From: Tilletiopsis washingtonensis
Lineage: Eukaryota; Basidiomycota; Exobasidiomycetes; Entylomatales
Assembly (NCBI RefSeq): GCF_003144115.1
Contig: NW_020312023.1
Span: forward strand, 280,861 to 344,860
DNA length: 64,000 bases
Direction of reading: 5' to 3'
In this document: positions 43,254 through 54,559 of the stretch, piece after piece
Position numbering within the stretch: the first letter of the stretch is position 1
Layout: every line of letters starts with the position of its first letter
Program-made: the position numbers and the translations under genes
The notes under the pieces: generated by a model
What the model was told of the DNA's origin: nothing
The model's database searches: none
Seen by the model: the letters and a program-made list of their open reading frames with translations, nothing else

Positions 43254-43537
43254 TGCCGGCGCACCTCGCCGCTGTTCTGCGATCTCTTCTGGCCCAGCGG
43301 GCCATCTTCGTCGCGCGTCTCCATCGCTCGGCCCCTCTGCGCAGCGCCGCGACACTCCGTTGCGACGCTCTGCAACTGCGGCGCTCCGAGCGCGCCACCT
43401 TCTCGCTCTCGGTGTCACGCGTCTCTCGTGTTCAGCAATATATGGTAATTCGGCATGTACAGCGAGGGCAGAGAAGGCGAAGGGACGGGCAGAGCGGAAT
43501 CTGGAGCATGGGGAGTGACAGATTTCGGCGACTACGT

Positions 43538-45315
43538 CTAGTCTCGCACGTAGTTGCTGCGCGCGTGTCAGCAGCGAACCTCACGCCCCTGCGCCGCGCA
43601 GACTCACCCTGGGAAGACGCCCTGCACGCCGTTCAGCCGGCCGGTCCACCAGTCCTCCGTCGACGCGGTGCGCTCCACGACCTCTGAGCGGGCGTCAGTG
43701 TCCAGCGCTGCATAACGCACCCGGCCGGCACGCACCTATCCGGTCGCCCTGCTGGAAGCTCAGGTCGCCCTCGGCCGTCGCGGCGTAGTCGTACAGCGCT
43801 GTGACGTACTCGACCTGCTTGCCGCCCGGCTTCTTCGACGTCGGCGGCGGCGGCGGCGGGGCGCGCTTGCCGCCGACGGGTGACGCGGCACCGGCACTGT
43901 ATGCGGGCGGTGCGGCGGCGGCAGGAGCGCTGCCGAGTGTGCCCGTGCGCGACGGCGCATTGGCGGACAGTGACGTGCGCGAGGAGAGCGAGGCGGAGCG
44001 GTTCGGGTTGGTCGCCAGCACGCGCGCTGCAGGACAATGTCAGCTGGGCCGGCATTGAGCAGCGCGGCGGCGACGCACCGCTGTGCGCAGCCGGCTTGCG
44101 GATGCTCAGCGCCTCGAGGCGCTCGCTGGCGTCGTCGAGCGCGTTGACATACGCCTCCTCGATGCTGGGCGTGGCCGTGGCGGAGATGTCGTACTTGCCG
44201 TCGGCGAACACCTGCAGCTTGTCGAGCGTGAGGTAGAAGATGTTGAGCCTGCACGGCGTCAGCACGGCCACGGCACAAGCGAAGCCTCCACCACGCACTG
44301 CATGTAGTAGAAGCCGTTCCACAGCGGGCCGACGAAGCGCGCGCTCATCTCAAAGAAGCGCGGCATTTCCTCCTTCATGGCGTTGTTGTAGAACTCGTAG
44401 TCGGCGGCGGCCGTCTCGAAGTCCTGCTCGGCCTTGAAGAGGCTCTGCTCGTCCTTGAGCGACTTTTCCTTCTTGTCGCGGAGCTTGGTGTATGCGGCCG
44501 AGTGCCGGTCGTAGTCGACGAGCTGCGGCGGAGTGTCAGATGGATGCGCGGCAGGGGCATGCGGCGATACCGCTGCGCCCTCGACTGCCCTACAGCGGCG
44601 CTTGCCCGCGCTCCTCTCCTGCGCTGCCCCGTTCTGCCCGCCCCCACGCTCTGCGCACTCACCTTGTGGTCGCGCTTCGTCACGTTCTTGCGCAGCGCCT
44701 TGGCAATGGCGACGTACTCGCGCGCCGGCGCCAGCACGCGGCTCTCGACGAGCTCGACCTCGGGCGTGAGTGTCTCACGCAGCTCGGCGAGGTGCGCGTC
44801 GAACTGCGGCAGGTTCTGTGCCGTCGCGGCGGCGCGTGCGTGCGACGAGGCCGACGTGTCGAGGGCAAACAGCGCGGCGAAGTGCGAGGAGAAGCCGGAC
44901 GAGGAGAGCAGCATGCCTGCGGCGTGTCAGCAGGCCAGACGATGTGCTGTGCAGAGGTAGGAGATGCACAGCGCGCAAGATAGCGGCAAGCCCACTACGG
45001 CAAGATCGCCTCGCTGGCCGGACGCGATGCAGCAGCATGCCGCCACCACGCTCCACCACGCGTCCGCACCCCGCACTCTTACTTACTCTTCACGGCGCCC
45101 GTCCACGCCTCGACATCCTTGACGAGGCGCTCGGCGCCCTTTTCGAGCACGGCGAAGCGGTTGGCGAGCTCGACGAACTCGGCGTCGACGGTGGTGTTGG
45201 CGCGGCCGACCTTTGCGGTGAGCAGGTGCGGCGTGCGCTTGGCGAACTGGCACGGGGGTCAGCGGCGGCGAGGCAGGTGCAGCGCGGCACAGCGCACCTT
45301 GAGCGCGCCCTTCAT
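43538..45315 (-). CDS. RVS167: Rvs167-like BAR-SH3 protein (amphiphysin)
   Basis: Eight exons: 45315-45298, 45246-45087, 44916-44663, 44522-44299, 44248-44079, 44026-43736, 43683-43608, 43556-43538, giving 403 residues. Amphiphysins bend membranes at late endocytic sites. The BAR domain covers about residues 1-250 (KRTPHLLTAKVGRANTTVDAEF, KALRKNVTKRDHKLVDYDRH, YNNAMKEEMPRFFEMSARFVGPLWNGFYYMQLNIFYL). A Pro/Ala/Ser-rich linker (APPPPPPTSKKPG) leads to a C-terminal SH3 domain (YVTALYDYAATAEGDLSFQQGDRIEVV, DWWTGRLNGVQGVFPGNYVRD). The first coding exon is 18 nt and the last 19 nt. Together with epsin this is the second endocytic gene here. Divergent from the complex I gene. Confidence 0.95.
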
Positions 45316-45637
45316 GGCTGCGGGTGTGGGAGTGTGAGGGAGCGAAGCAGGACGGCGGGCGGGTGGAGGCGAGGCGCGCTCGGCGCTGCACGGACGGAGC
45401 GCGGATGCTGCTCCCGCACCCCGCACCAGCGCGCGCGACGAGGCGGTGCTTGGCGGGCGCACGTGCAGGTGGCGGCGCGGTGGATGCGCTCCAGCGACAA
45501 GGCCCGCGCGCGGGCGTGCGAATGCGCCAGTCGCACGCGCGCCGTCGCCGCCCAGCGCACGCTGTCGCGACCGCAACCTCGACACCGCATCGCACCTGCC
45601 CTCCGCACCCCACCACACCCGCTCCGAGCCGCCCATC
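45316..45637. promoter_or_regulatory. Divergent promoter RVS167 / 21-kDa complex I subunit
   Basis: The 322 bp between two divergent start codons. Ends with a caccccaccacacccgctcc leader-like tract before the complex I start. No defined motif recognised. Confidence 0.5.
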
Positions 45638-46991
45638 ATGCGTGCGTGCCGCCGCCGCGCGCCCGTGCCGCCGCCCTGCTGACCACGCGCTCCGCAGCGG
45701 CCTCGCCGCAGTTCCCGGTGCTCGACACCGACCCGCACTTCCGCCGCGTCGTCTCGTACATGCGCCCCAGCGATCACCTCGTCTGGGCCGGCGCCGCGGG
45801 CGCGTTCCCCGGCGCCATCTACGCCATGGGTGAGTGGCCACGCAGCAGAGGTGTGATGTCCGCAGCGGCAGCACACGCGCCTGCGCGGAGGGCACGCCTG
45901 GCAGACAGACAGCGCCTGCAATGAAGATGCAGAAGCGCGACGCCTGCTCGGCGTGCTGCTGGGACTCTCGTCTGCGGCACAGCATGGCGCATGGGCGCAG
46001 ATCGCTCGGGCAGATGGCGAATGCTGTTGTGCTCTCCGTGCACCCGCGATGTTGCCTGTCTGGCACGCACGGCCCGTGCGCAGGCCGGCATGCGAGCTCA
46101 AAGGAGGACGCAGAGCACTGCTGTGCCGACCTGCATTGCCTTCCGGCTCGCCTAGGCGTGCGTTCGGGCCATGCCCGAGCTTTGGTATGGAAGCGCAGTC
46201 AAAGTCGCCTCTGCTGCGCTCGTCGCCGCCTCGATGGCATCACCCAGGACTCCGAGCTGACGCGACGCTTCGCAGAGATGTTCGACCCCACGCGCCCGGC
46301 GCGCGGCTCGCGCAGCGTCCTGCGCCTCGCCACACTGCTCGGTGTCGGCGGTGGCTTCCTGCTGGCGTACCAGCGCAGCAGCTGTGAGTATCGCCTGCTT
46401 GAAAGGCCGGCACAGGAGGGCGGGGAGGGCGTCAGCAAGAGCATCGCGGATAGCCAGAGCGCATGCGCAGTGATGCCGCTAGACTGCTCGCGCGCGGGGA
46501 GCGGCATAGGTCCGCGGCGAGCCATCGCGAGCTGCCTGTCAGTCGCCTTGAGCGATACGCAGCACGGACCGGCGTGTCGCGCTGCACTCCAGCAGGCGCC
46601 TGCGCAGGGAGGGCACTTGGCGATGCTGCACGCCCAGCGCCTTCACACAGGTCATCGCCCATTCACTAACACGCCCGCACAGTCCGCCTGTGGGGCTTCA
46701 CTGAGAATGCGCCGGAGGCAGCACGCGCAGAGGAGGAGGGCGCCTCGGCCGCGGGCCTGGACCCGTCCAAGTCCGGCCTGGACCCGTACCTGCGCGGCGT
46801 GGCGCACCGGAACTCGGCATGGAGCCAGCTGAAGTTCAGTGAGTGCCGGCAGGAGATGCGGCGAGGCGTGCGGCTTATGCGGCGGCATCCCAGGCGTGCT
46901 GCCGTGGTTCAACGTCGTCAACCACGAGCACCACGGCGAGGCGGCGGCGAAGGTTATGGCAGAGGCGAAGCAAGGGGCCGACGACGAGTAG
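45638..46991 (+). CDS. nuo-21: NADH:ubiquinone oxidoreductase 21-kDa subunit (complex I)
   Basis: Five exons: 45638-45641, 45698-45829, 46276-46383, 46683-46838, 46894-46991, giving 165 residues. This accessory subunit belongs to respiratory complex I in the inner mitochondrial membrane. Family blocks are FPVLDTDPHFRRVVSYMRPSDH, one membrane helix region (VWAGAAGAFPGAIYAM), LATLLGVGGGFLLAYQRSSFRLWGFTENAPEA, DPYLRGVAHRNSAWSQLKFS and the C-terminal LPWFNVVNHEHHG. Exon 1 is only ATG plus one base. It is required because reading on from that ATG hits a stop after 14 codons, whereas splicing gives MPASPQFPVLDTDPH. Introns 2 and 3 are unusually long (446 and 299 nt). All phases close. Confidence 0.88.
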
Positions 46992-47172
46992 ATCACAGGT
47001 GCAATGCTCAGTGGATAAGAAACAACGCGCCGACAGAGGCAGAGCGAAGCGCGCGCAGATGGGCACACGGCATTCATTCCGGGTCGCGCAGGACGCATGC
47101 ACCGCGTTGGCATGCCCGTTGTATGCGTGCCTCGGCCGCTCACACAGAGGACGGGCCCTCTCCGCTGCGCGC

Positions 47173-48984
47173 CTACTCGCTCTTGCGTACGTCGAGCGCA
47201 CGCAGGCGCTCTGCGAGCGTCGGGTGCGAGTAGTGGTACGCCGAGTAGAGCGCATCGTGGTGCATGCTCGAGAGGCTGGGCAGCGGTCAGCATCGTGCAG
47301 AGCGCTGGAAATAGGCCCCACGTACTTTTGCACGTGCAGCTTGATGAGCGCGCGGCTCAGCAGCGCTGCGTACGGCATCTTGGCCTGGGCCGCGTCGGGC
47401 GCGAGACCCTCTGGCACCTTCCAGCCGTCCTTCTTTGCGGCGGCGTCGGCAGCGGGCTCGGCCGGCGGCGCGGCGATCTTCTTGCCGCTGGGCGTCGGCG
47501 GCGGGCGCGGCAGGCCTTGCGCGCTGTGCTGGCGTCAGCGGCAGGTGGCAGTGACGACGCGAAGCACGCACAAGGCATCGGCGGCATACTCCATGCGGCG
47601 CACGCAGGCGTTGACGAGGAACTTGACTGCGCGGGTGTCAGCGCGGCGAAGCACAGGCACGGCCGCACTCACTGAGCGCGTCGCATGGCGCCAGCATGAG
47701 CTGGAAGAGCTCGAGGCCGACGACGACGGGCAAGTGCGCGCCCTGCGCGACGTTGAAGCCAAACGCGCGGAAGAGCGCGTGGTTGTGGATCGCGAGCGTG
47801 AAGAGCGAGATGGTGAAGATGATCTGCGCCTGGCTGAGCAGGAGCAGCTTGAGCGGGTCGGAGTGCGCCCAGTGTCTGCGAATGATGAGCGGTTGTCCGT
47901 GTGCGGCGGTGCAAAACACTCACCCCAGCTCGTGTGCGAGCACCGCCTCGATCTCGTCGGGCGTCGACTTCTCGAGGAGCGTGTCGAAGATGACGATGTG
48001 CTGCGGCATGGAGCTTAGCACATGTCCTGCGCTTTCTCACACTCGTCACCCACCTTGTTGCCGCCTGGCACGACGCCGTAGAAGTACGCATTGCTGTGGC
48101 TGCTGCGCGTGCTGCCGTCGATGACGTAGATCTTGCTGAGCGGGAACTTGAGCGCCGACGCGAGCGCGACGATGCGCTCGCGCAGCGCGCCCTCGGGCAG
48201 CGGCACGAGTGTGTTGAACAGCGGCTGGATGAGCGTCGGGTAGAGGAGCATGGCGGTGATCTGGAAGGCGAAGAGGAACGCGACGGTGTAGGCTGAGAGG
48301 AGTGAGTGCGCATCGCATCGGCAGGGCAGCACATGCCTCACCGACGAAGCTGTCGCCCGCCCAGCGGATCAGCGCAATGAGCGCCGAGATGACGGGCAGC
48401 ATGATGGCAAAGCCGAGCGTCGTCTCCTTCAACCAGTCGAGCGCAAACGTCTTGCGCGTCATCTTGTTGAAGCCGTGCGCCTCCTCGAGGTGGAAGTTGC
48501 GGTAGTAGGCCAGCGGCAGCGTCGGAATGTCGCGCAGCAGCGAGACGATGGGGATGAAGAGCGCCGTCGTGGCGATCTGCGCAGCGTCAGCACGCGACGC
48601 TGGTCGGCGGCACACCCGGCTCACCTCGTGGCCGGCCCAGCGCGTGCCCACCCACGCCGTCGCCGCCGTGCTCCACGCCCACGCATACACGTTGCCCCAC
48701 ACGAAGCCCAGCGTCAGCGCCGTGTTGACGGCGGCGACGAGGAGCGCATAGCGCGCCTTGTGCCGGCCGTAGCGCTGGCTCTTGTCGAACGTGGCGGCGT
48801 CGACGTGGGCGGCGAGCGCGGCGGGCGGCGCGGTGCGGCTGTAGAGCGGCAGCTGGCGCAGCGCGAGGAGCTGCTCGAGCGCGTACACGGTGCCAATGAG
48901 CGCCAGGCAGAGCGGCTTGAACGGCACGGCGGGCGTGTCGAGGCGCTGTGCCGCGGCGAGCAGGTAGGAGGCGGGCGAGATCAT
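47173..48984 (-). CDS. STE24: CAAX prenyl protease 1 (Ste24, zinc metalloprotease)
   Basis: Eight exons: 48984-48625, 48576-48342, 48292-48054, 48000-47924, 47875-47673, 47626-47572, 47523-47326, 47275-47173, giving 489 residues. Ste24 is a multispanning ER and inner nuclear membrane protease that removes -AAX from prenylated proteins such as a-factor-type pheromones. Zinc motif: EIEAVLAHELGHWAHSD (HExxH, split by an intron after HELG), with the third ligand region VRRMEYAADAFAQGL. Family landmarks include RDIPTLPLAYYRNFHLEEAHGFNKMT, VIDGSTRSSHSNAYFYGV and the C-terminal ALYSAYHYSHPTLAERLRAL. The exon 7 acceptor at 47524 was chosen because it gives ADAFAQGL in frame; a cag 5 nt upstream would shift the frame. 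Confidence 0.95.
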
Positions 48985-49381
48985 CGTGGTGGTGGAAGAA
49001 GCGCCTGGTGCGGCAGGACAAGGCATTTTGCGCGCCGCGCGCCGCGTCTGCGTGGCTTGTGCGTCTGTGCCGCTCCCACGCTCCCCAGCCGAGCCCGCCC
49101 TGGGCGAGCATGGATCGTGCTACGGCAGCAGTGATACGGCACGAGTCTTGGTGTGACGGCTGACAGCGAGGCCGTGATGCACACAGGATCCATAGTATCG
49201 GGACAGCCAGCGCCCAGGCCTCGTGCTGCGAGATTGGCACGGCAAGCTGGCGGGCCCCGTCGTGGCGACCGTGCCGTTGCCCTTGGCCAGGCGAAGTCCT
49301 GCTACGCACGACCACGAGATTCTGCGCACACACTCTGCCACTGACACATCTCTTGCTCCGACGCAGGCCAGCATACAGTCA
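48985..49381. other. Intergenic region STE24 promoter / ESF2 3' end
   Basis: About 400 bases. It holds the STE24 promoter on the minus strand and the ESF2 3' UTR. No other feature seen. Confidence 0.45.
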
Positions 49382-50507
49382 TTAGAAGATGGCACCCAGC
49401 ACGCCGTCGAGCTTCCGCCGCTTCTCGCGCTCGCCAGCGTCGCTGCCCTTCTTCTTCTCCTCCGACTGCGCCGGGGCGGCGTCGCGCACGTCGGAGCGCA
49501 CGGCGGCGCGCTGCTTGAACGTGTGTTTCCGCCGCTCGTCGGCTGCTGGCTTGGCGGCGGCGTCGCCGTCGCCCGAGGCCGCCTGGCGCGCCGCGCGCCG
49601 GGCCTCCTTGTCGCGCGCCACGCGGGCACGCTCGACCTTGACGAGGTAGTCCTTGTTCTCGCTGGCGCTCTGTGCCAGCTCGGCGCGCAGGCGCGACGTG
49701 TGGCTGGCGCGCTCGTGCGCTGTGCGACGTCAGCCGCCGGCCAGAAAGGGCCTGAGCCAGAGAGGGTGCTCACCGATCTGCTCGCTCAGCCGGCCCCACT
49801 TGAAGCCGGGCAGGTAGCGCATCGTCCACACCTCGTCGCGCCAGCGCCGTGCGTTCTTGGGCGTGCCGCCGTTCTTCTTGCTGCCGCCGCCGCCGCCGCC
49901 GAAGCCGCCCATCGCGGCGCCGATCGGCTGCGCATTGAGCAGCGCGGCCGTGGCGCGCGCCGCCTTTTTGCTCGTGAACTCGACCCAGCCCTCGGTGTAG
50001 TGCGCCGATGCGCGCTTGCCTGGGTAGCGTCAGCCTATGCCTCTGCCCCTGTACATCTGCTGGCCACTCACTCTTCTCCTTGCCGCGTGCGCTGCCGTCC
50101 TGCAGGTACACGCGCTCCACGTCGCCAAAGCCCGAGAGCAGGTGCCGCACCTTGGCCGGCGTCATGCCCGGAGGGATGCGCGAGATGTACACGAGGCCGC
50201 GGGCGCGCTCGCGCGCCTCGAACGCCGCCAGCTCCTTGGCCGAGAGCGGCGCGACCGTCTTCTTGCCGCTGCTCGCCTCGGGATCGTCGCCGGCGTCGGT
50301 GCCCACGTCTGTGCCTCCTTCAGAGCCCTCATCAAAACCGTCGCCATCCTCGGCCTCTTCGTCGTCGTCGCTGTGCCCGCCAGAGGCAGCCTGCTCCGGC
50401 ACCTCGGCCTTGCGCTTCTTGCGCGTGCTGCCCTCGGCCGCGCTCTTGCTGGCGGCGGCGGCCGCCGTGTCCCACACAGAGAGATCGAAGCGAGAGTCGG
50501 CAGGCAT
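49382..50507 (-). CDS. ESF2: Pre-rRNA processing factor Esf2 (ABT1)
   Basis: Three exons: 50507-50072, 50019-49774, 49719-49382, giving 339 residues. Esf2/ABT1 is a nucleolar RNA-binding protein of the small-subunit processome that activates the helicase Dbp8. After an acidic N-terminus comes the atypical RRM ([32 protein letters not shown], about 103-135; [28 protein letters not shown]). The family signature [29 protein letters not shown] follows. The C-terminus is Lys/Arg-rich ([16 protein letters not shown]). A run of Gly residues ([12 protein letters not shown]) inside the RRM loop region is a lineage-specific insertion. Divergent from the copper transporter. Confidence 0.93.
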
Positions 50508-50835
50508 TGTGAAGATGCGGCAGAGATCTGGCGCTGTGTGTGGGCGGACGAAGCGTGGGCACGGCGGATGGTGGAGGAGCGGAGCAGAGGGCCGAGGCGA
50601 GGCGAAGGCGCGAAAGGCGAAATCGGCACCGCCTCTTGCCCGCCGCTGTTCCCACGCCTGCCGCGGCCCAGCTCGGCCGACGCGCCCGCGCCTCACGCCC
50701 CGCGCTCGAAAGGCGCCGCGAAAGGCTCCGAGGCGCTGGCCTCATCGACCTCGCCCACGTTGGCATCCTCGGCCACGCCCGGGCCTGCTTGCATCTCTCG
50801 TCCAGCCTCACACTCGCCACTGCACATTTGTCGCC
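50508..50835. promoter_or_regulatory. Divergent promoter ESF2 / CTR copper transporter
   Basis: 328 bp between start codons. No copper-responsive element could be assigned with confidence by eye. Confidence 0.45.
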
Positions 50836-51654
50836 ATGCAGGCCCGCCACGACGACGACATGGGCATGGACATGGACGGCGACGCCATGGCGTGCTCGAT
50901 GCACATGCTGTGAGTGCCACGCCGCCAGCCTCGGCGCTCTCTGACCTCTCGCAGCGGCAACTGGCAGACGATCGGCGCGTGCTTCCTCACGTCGTCGTGG
51001 CGCATCTCGACGGAGGCGCAGTTCGCGGGCACGTGCATCGGCGTGTTCCTGCTCGTCGTGCTCGTCGAGTCGGTGCGCCGCTGGGGCCGCGAGTGGGACC
51101 GCTACATCCTCGCCAGCGCCCTGGCGCGCCGCCGCGACGAGCAGCGCGTGGGCAACATGGACACCCGCGACGAGCGCCGTCAGAGCGCGGGCAAGACGGA
51201 AGACGGCGGCTCGCTCGAGGCGGCGGCTGTGCCGGAGCTGAATGCCGCGCCGGCGGGAGCGGGTGCGCTCGCCAGGCTCGAGAGCGTCTTCTACGGCCTG
51301 CCGCGCCGCTCGGCGGGCGCCCGCACGCTGCGCCGCTCCGGCCCGCGCCGCTTCCGCCCGACGGTGCTGCAGCAGACCGTGCGCAGCCTGGTCTATGCGA
51401 CGCAGTTCGCCGGCGCGGTGAGTGCCGTGCGAGTCTCCGCTGCGGCGCCGCTGACACACGCCCAGTACATCGTCATGCTCCTGGCCATGTCCTTCAACGG
51501 GTACCTGCTCATCGCCATCGTGCTCGGCGGGCTGTTTGGCCACTTTTTCGCCACCTGGGACACCCTCGCCGTGCCTCTGGACGAAGATGAGCATGCCGGT
51601 CCGGTGCTACTGCGCGAGCAGCACGGCTCCTCCAGCGGCGCATGCTGCGGCTAG
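50836..51654 (+). CDS. CTR-family copper transporter
   Basis: Three exons: 50836-50909, 50955-51417, 51466-51654, giving 241 residues. CTR proteins are trimers that import Cu(I). The N-terminus is short and Met-rich (MGMDMDGDAMACSMHM). TM1 is QFAGTCIGVFLLVVLVES. A long cytosolic loop with basic clusters (RRWGREWDRYIL, RRSGPRRFRPTVLQQTVRSL) follows. TM2 is YIVMLLAMSFNGYLLIAIVLGGLFGHFF, with the selectivity motif MxxxM (MLLAM) and a GxxxG packing motif (GGLFG). A Cys pair ends the tail (GACCG). The short Met-rich head and length suit a Ctr2/Ctr3-like member, either vacuolar or plasma membrane. The stop codon overlaps the stop of the convergent transferase gene. Confidence 0.93.
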
Positions 51655-52691
51655 CCCCTCCTCATACCTTCCCATGACTCATCTGTGACATTTGTATGAC
51701 CCCGTGACGCCTCGAGCAACCCACCTAGCGTCGTCATGCGCAGCCAGCCGGCGTTCTTGGCCGCCTGCAGCGCGACCGGCGGGCTGACCTGCGTGTGCGC
51801 CTCTTGCAGCGGCCCCTGCGCGACGACGAGCTGGCTCGGCAGGCCGGTGCCCTCGCCGGGCGTCGGCGGCGCCTGGCCGCGCTCGGCGCCCGGCGGCAGC
51901 AGCAGCTCGGTGAAGACGAAGCGGGGCTCTTCTTTCCCGTCGGAGAGGAGCGCGCAGCGTACGCTCCGCTGCTCGCGTGCATCGCCGAGGCGCAGCTCGA
52001 GGCGCGCAAAGTCGAAGCCGAGCCCGAGGCCGAGTGCCTTGGTGTAGGCTTCCTTGTGCGTCCAGAGGTCGTACAGGCGTCGGAGCGCCTCGGCTTGCCG
52101 CGCCTCGTAGCCGCCCGCGCCCGTGGTGGCCGCAAGGACCCAGGCCGTCTCGCGCGGCGTGAGTGCGAGCTCCATCGTCTCGACGAAGCTGGCCACGTCG
52201 CGCTCAAAGTGCGGCAACGCCAGCTCCATGACGTCGACGCCCACGCGGCTCGCGGCGTCGCGCTGGAGCGCCAGCACGACCCAGTCGCCGTCGTGCGAGA
52301 TGTTGAAGTCGAGCGGCATGGCTGGGTGAACCTGTCTGCGCCTCAGCGTGGATGCGAAGGTGCGCTTCACACCGGCACGCACCAGAAAGGGCCGGCCCTC
52401 GCGTGTCTTGTCGAAGCGCAGCGCCTGCCAGCCGGCGGCGGCGCATGCCGGCTCGACCTCGCAGAGCGCGAGCCGCAGCAGCAGCTTGCCGGCGAGGCTG
52501 CCTGGGTGGTCAGGTCAACACATGCAGCGCACCGGCCGCAGCCTGCACTCACGGGCCCGGTCGATGGCGCGCACGAAGCGCGCGACCACCTCGGCCTCGC
52601 TGGCCGGCAGCCGGGCGCGCGCGACGGCGGCGGCGTCGGGCAGCGCGCGCGCGTGGCCGCTCACGTCGACGGCCCACAGCTGCAGCGGCAT
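51651..52691 (-). CDS. 4'-phosphopantetheinyl transferase (Lys5/Sfp type)
   Basis: Three exons, 52691-52553, 52501-52383 and 52331-51651, give 312 residues. It transfers phosphopantetheine from CoA to carrier proteins such as Lys2 (lysine synthesis), fatty-acid synthase or NRPS/PKS proteins. Signature motifs: GRPFLVHPAMPLDFNISHDGDWVVLAL (NxSH), SRVGVDVMEL (GVDV, Mg2+ Asp) and LWTHKEAYTKALGLGLGFDF (KEAxxK). The 51-nt intron between exons 2 and 3 is a multiple of three and has no stop, so an unspliced product would carry 17 extra residues. As annotated, the last 25 residues lack conservation, and the stop codon lies in the same CTAG as the CTR stop. An earlier spliced end is possible. Confidence 0.88.
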
Positions 52692-54559
52692 GCTGCTGCG
52701 AGCGCCGCGAGGTGGTGGTAGCGGCCGAGGGGTGCGCGGTGCGGTGGTGTGGAGGAGGGGCTAGCGCAGGGTCTGGTCGGCGGCACGTGCGCGCTCGGGG
52801 CGGTGGAGAGAAGCAAGGACGCGGCGCCCACGCCAAGCGGCGGCGCGGCACGGCAGCAGCGCCGCCCACGTCACGCTTCAACGGCCTCTGCGCGGCAGAT
52901 CTCGTCCTGCGCGGGTCCGCGCGGGCGAGCAAAGGCTTGGCGCTCTCACGTCTGCTCCGCCTCGCGGGCACCCCAGCGGCACCTCGCTGCACCCGGCCGA
53001 CATCCCCCGCGGGCCGTCTCTTCCAGCCACATGCTCACGGCCGAGAGGGCACAGCTGCACCCCGTCGATCCCCGCGTCGAGCAGTCGCCGAAGCCGGCCT
53101 TGGCAGCCCCTCGCAGAGCAATCCACGGCGCGCCCAGCCGGACCTCGGCGGCGTCGCTCGGATGCATCATCCACGCGTTGCTCGTGCCGGCGAGCCCTAA
53201 CGCCGATGTCAGCGTGCAGTAAGAGTGTAGAGAGGGGCAAGCACAGGCAGCCGCAGCGAGATGGCCGCCCGATGAGGCCACGTGCTGCACGCTGAGCTGG
53301 CGCACGCCTCGCACCGGCACCCCGCACATCCTGCGAGCCTTCTCTCCATGGCGTGTGGCGGCGCAGGGCAGGGCGTGGTGGAGCTGGCGCGCTGGACGGC
53401 ACGGTCTCAGCGCCGGCGTGGGAAGGACAGCCTGCGCATGCGGCCTGATGTGGGCGATGCGCTGCGAGCCGCAAAAGGCGCCTGTCCTACGAGACGCTGC
53501 CTGGGCACGTCCACGCTGCCGCGCCATCGGACGACGACGGGTGCTTGCGTGATGCTGCGGCTGTGTCTGAGTTGCAGAAGGAGGCTCTGCGCCGCTGGCG
53601 AGCATGCATCATCATCTGCGCGGATGCTGCCGCCTGGAGGAGCAGCGCAGCATGCAGAGTGTGTGCCGCACGCCTTCTGCGAGATCGCGGCTTGCGACCC
53701 CGCCGCGCGCAGGTCTTGGCACGCGGCGGACGCTGGGCGCGTGCGTGCTCGGCGAGTGGCCTGATCGGCGCGCGCCGACACCCGGAGGCGGAGGCGGAGG
53801 CGGCAGCGGAGGCTCCATCTCGAAGCGGAGCACTCACACTGCATCGCTGCACTCGGAGCACTCTACGAGGCCACACACCACTCGCAGCACCGCAGCGCAG
53901 CTGCAGCCGCAGCTTGCAGGGCATCTGCGCAGCGGCCCATGTGCTGATGCAACATCAGGCGTGTGCTGCGTCAGGAGGCGGGCCTCGCGCAACGGCTGCG
54001 GCAGCGGCGGGCCGAGGGGCCGCGAGGGCCTCCGGACGGAGGAGCACGGCGGCGGGAGCGCGGGGCCGCTGGCTCAGGCACGCACGCTAGCACACGGCGG
54101 GCGATGCCAAGCCCCGAGCTGCTCGCTGTGCGCAGAGCACCAGCGGAGGGTGCGAGAGCGCCGCAGCAGGGCGGAGCAGCGGCGATGCTCGCCCCGGGGC
54201 GCCGTCGCTGCACGCTGCGATGCTGACCCCTCCGCCCGCCGGCGCTGCCCCTCGTCGCGAGGGCCGAGCCTTGGCATCTGCCTCGGGCGACGTCACGCAG
54301 CAGCACGTCGCAGCGATGAGCCGCACCTGCGATGCGAGTGCTCTGCAGGCTGGGCCGATGACTACGCTGCGGCTGCTCCGCCGGCTACGACGCTCCGCAC
54401 CCGCACGCTGCGTGCGCTCCGCCAGCGTGGGCCGCCGGCGCCGGCGCGGATCAGCGCTCCTGCAGCGCTGCACCACGCACGGGTTCGCAGGGTACATAAG
54501 CATGCCCCCGGCTCGTCCCTCTCGCCGCCCACATCTCCCTCTCCCGCTCCTAGCCCACC
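52692..54559. other. Long divergent intergenic region before the CHRD gene
   Basis: About 1.87 kb between the transferase start (-) and the secreted CHRD-protein start (+). It is GC-rich, with many overlapping frames on both strands lacking motifs. The last 70 bases contain a TATA-like TACATAAG and a pyrimidine-rich leader for the CHRD gene. Confidence 0.45.
54493..54500 (+). promoter_or_regulatory. TATA-like element upstream of CHRD gene
   Basis: The sequence TACATAAG lies 60 bases before the CHRD start codon in otherwise very GC-rich DNA, followed by a ctccctctcccgctcc leader. TATA-like elements are not obvious at the other promoters here, which would fit a strongly expressed or regulated secreted-protein gene. 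The role is inferred. Confidence 0.35.

Noticed and set aside
46384-46682. Intronic snoRNA in the long complex I introns
   Set aside because: A loose agtgatgcc is present but there is no proper C box, D box and terminal stem combination that I can see.
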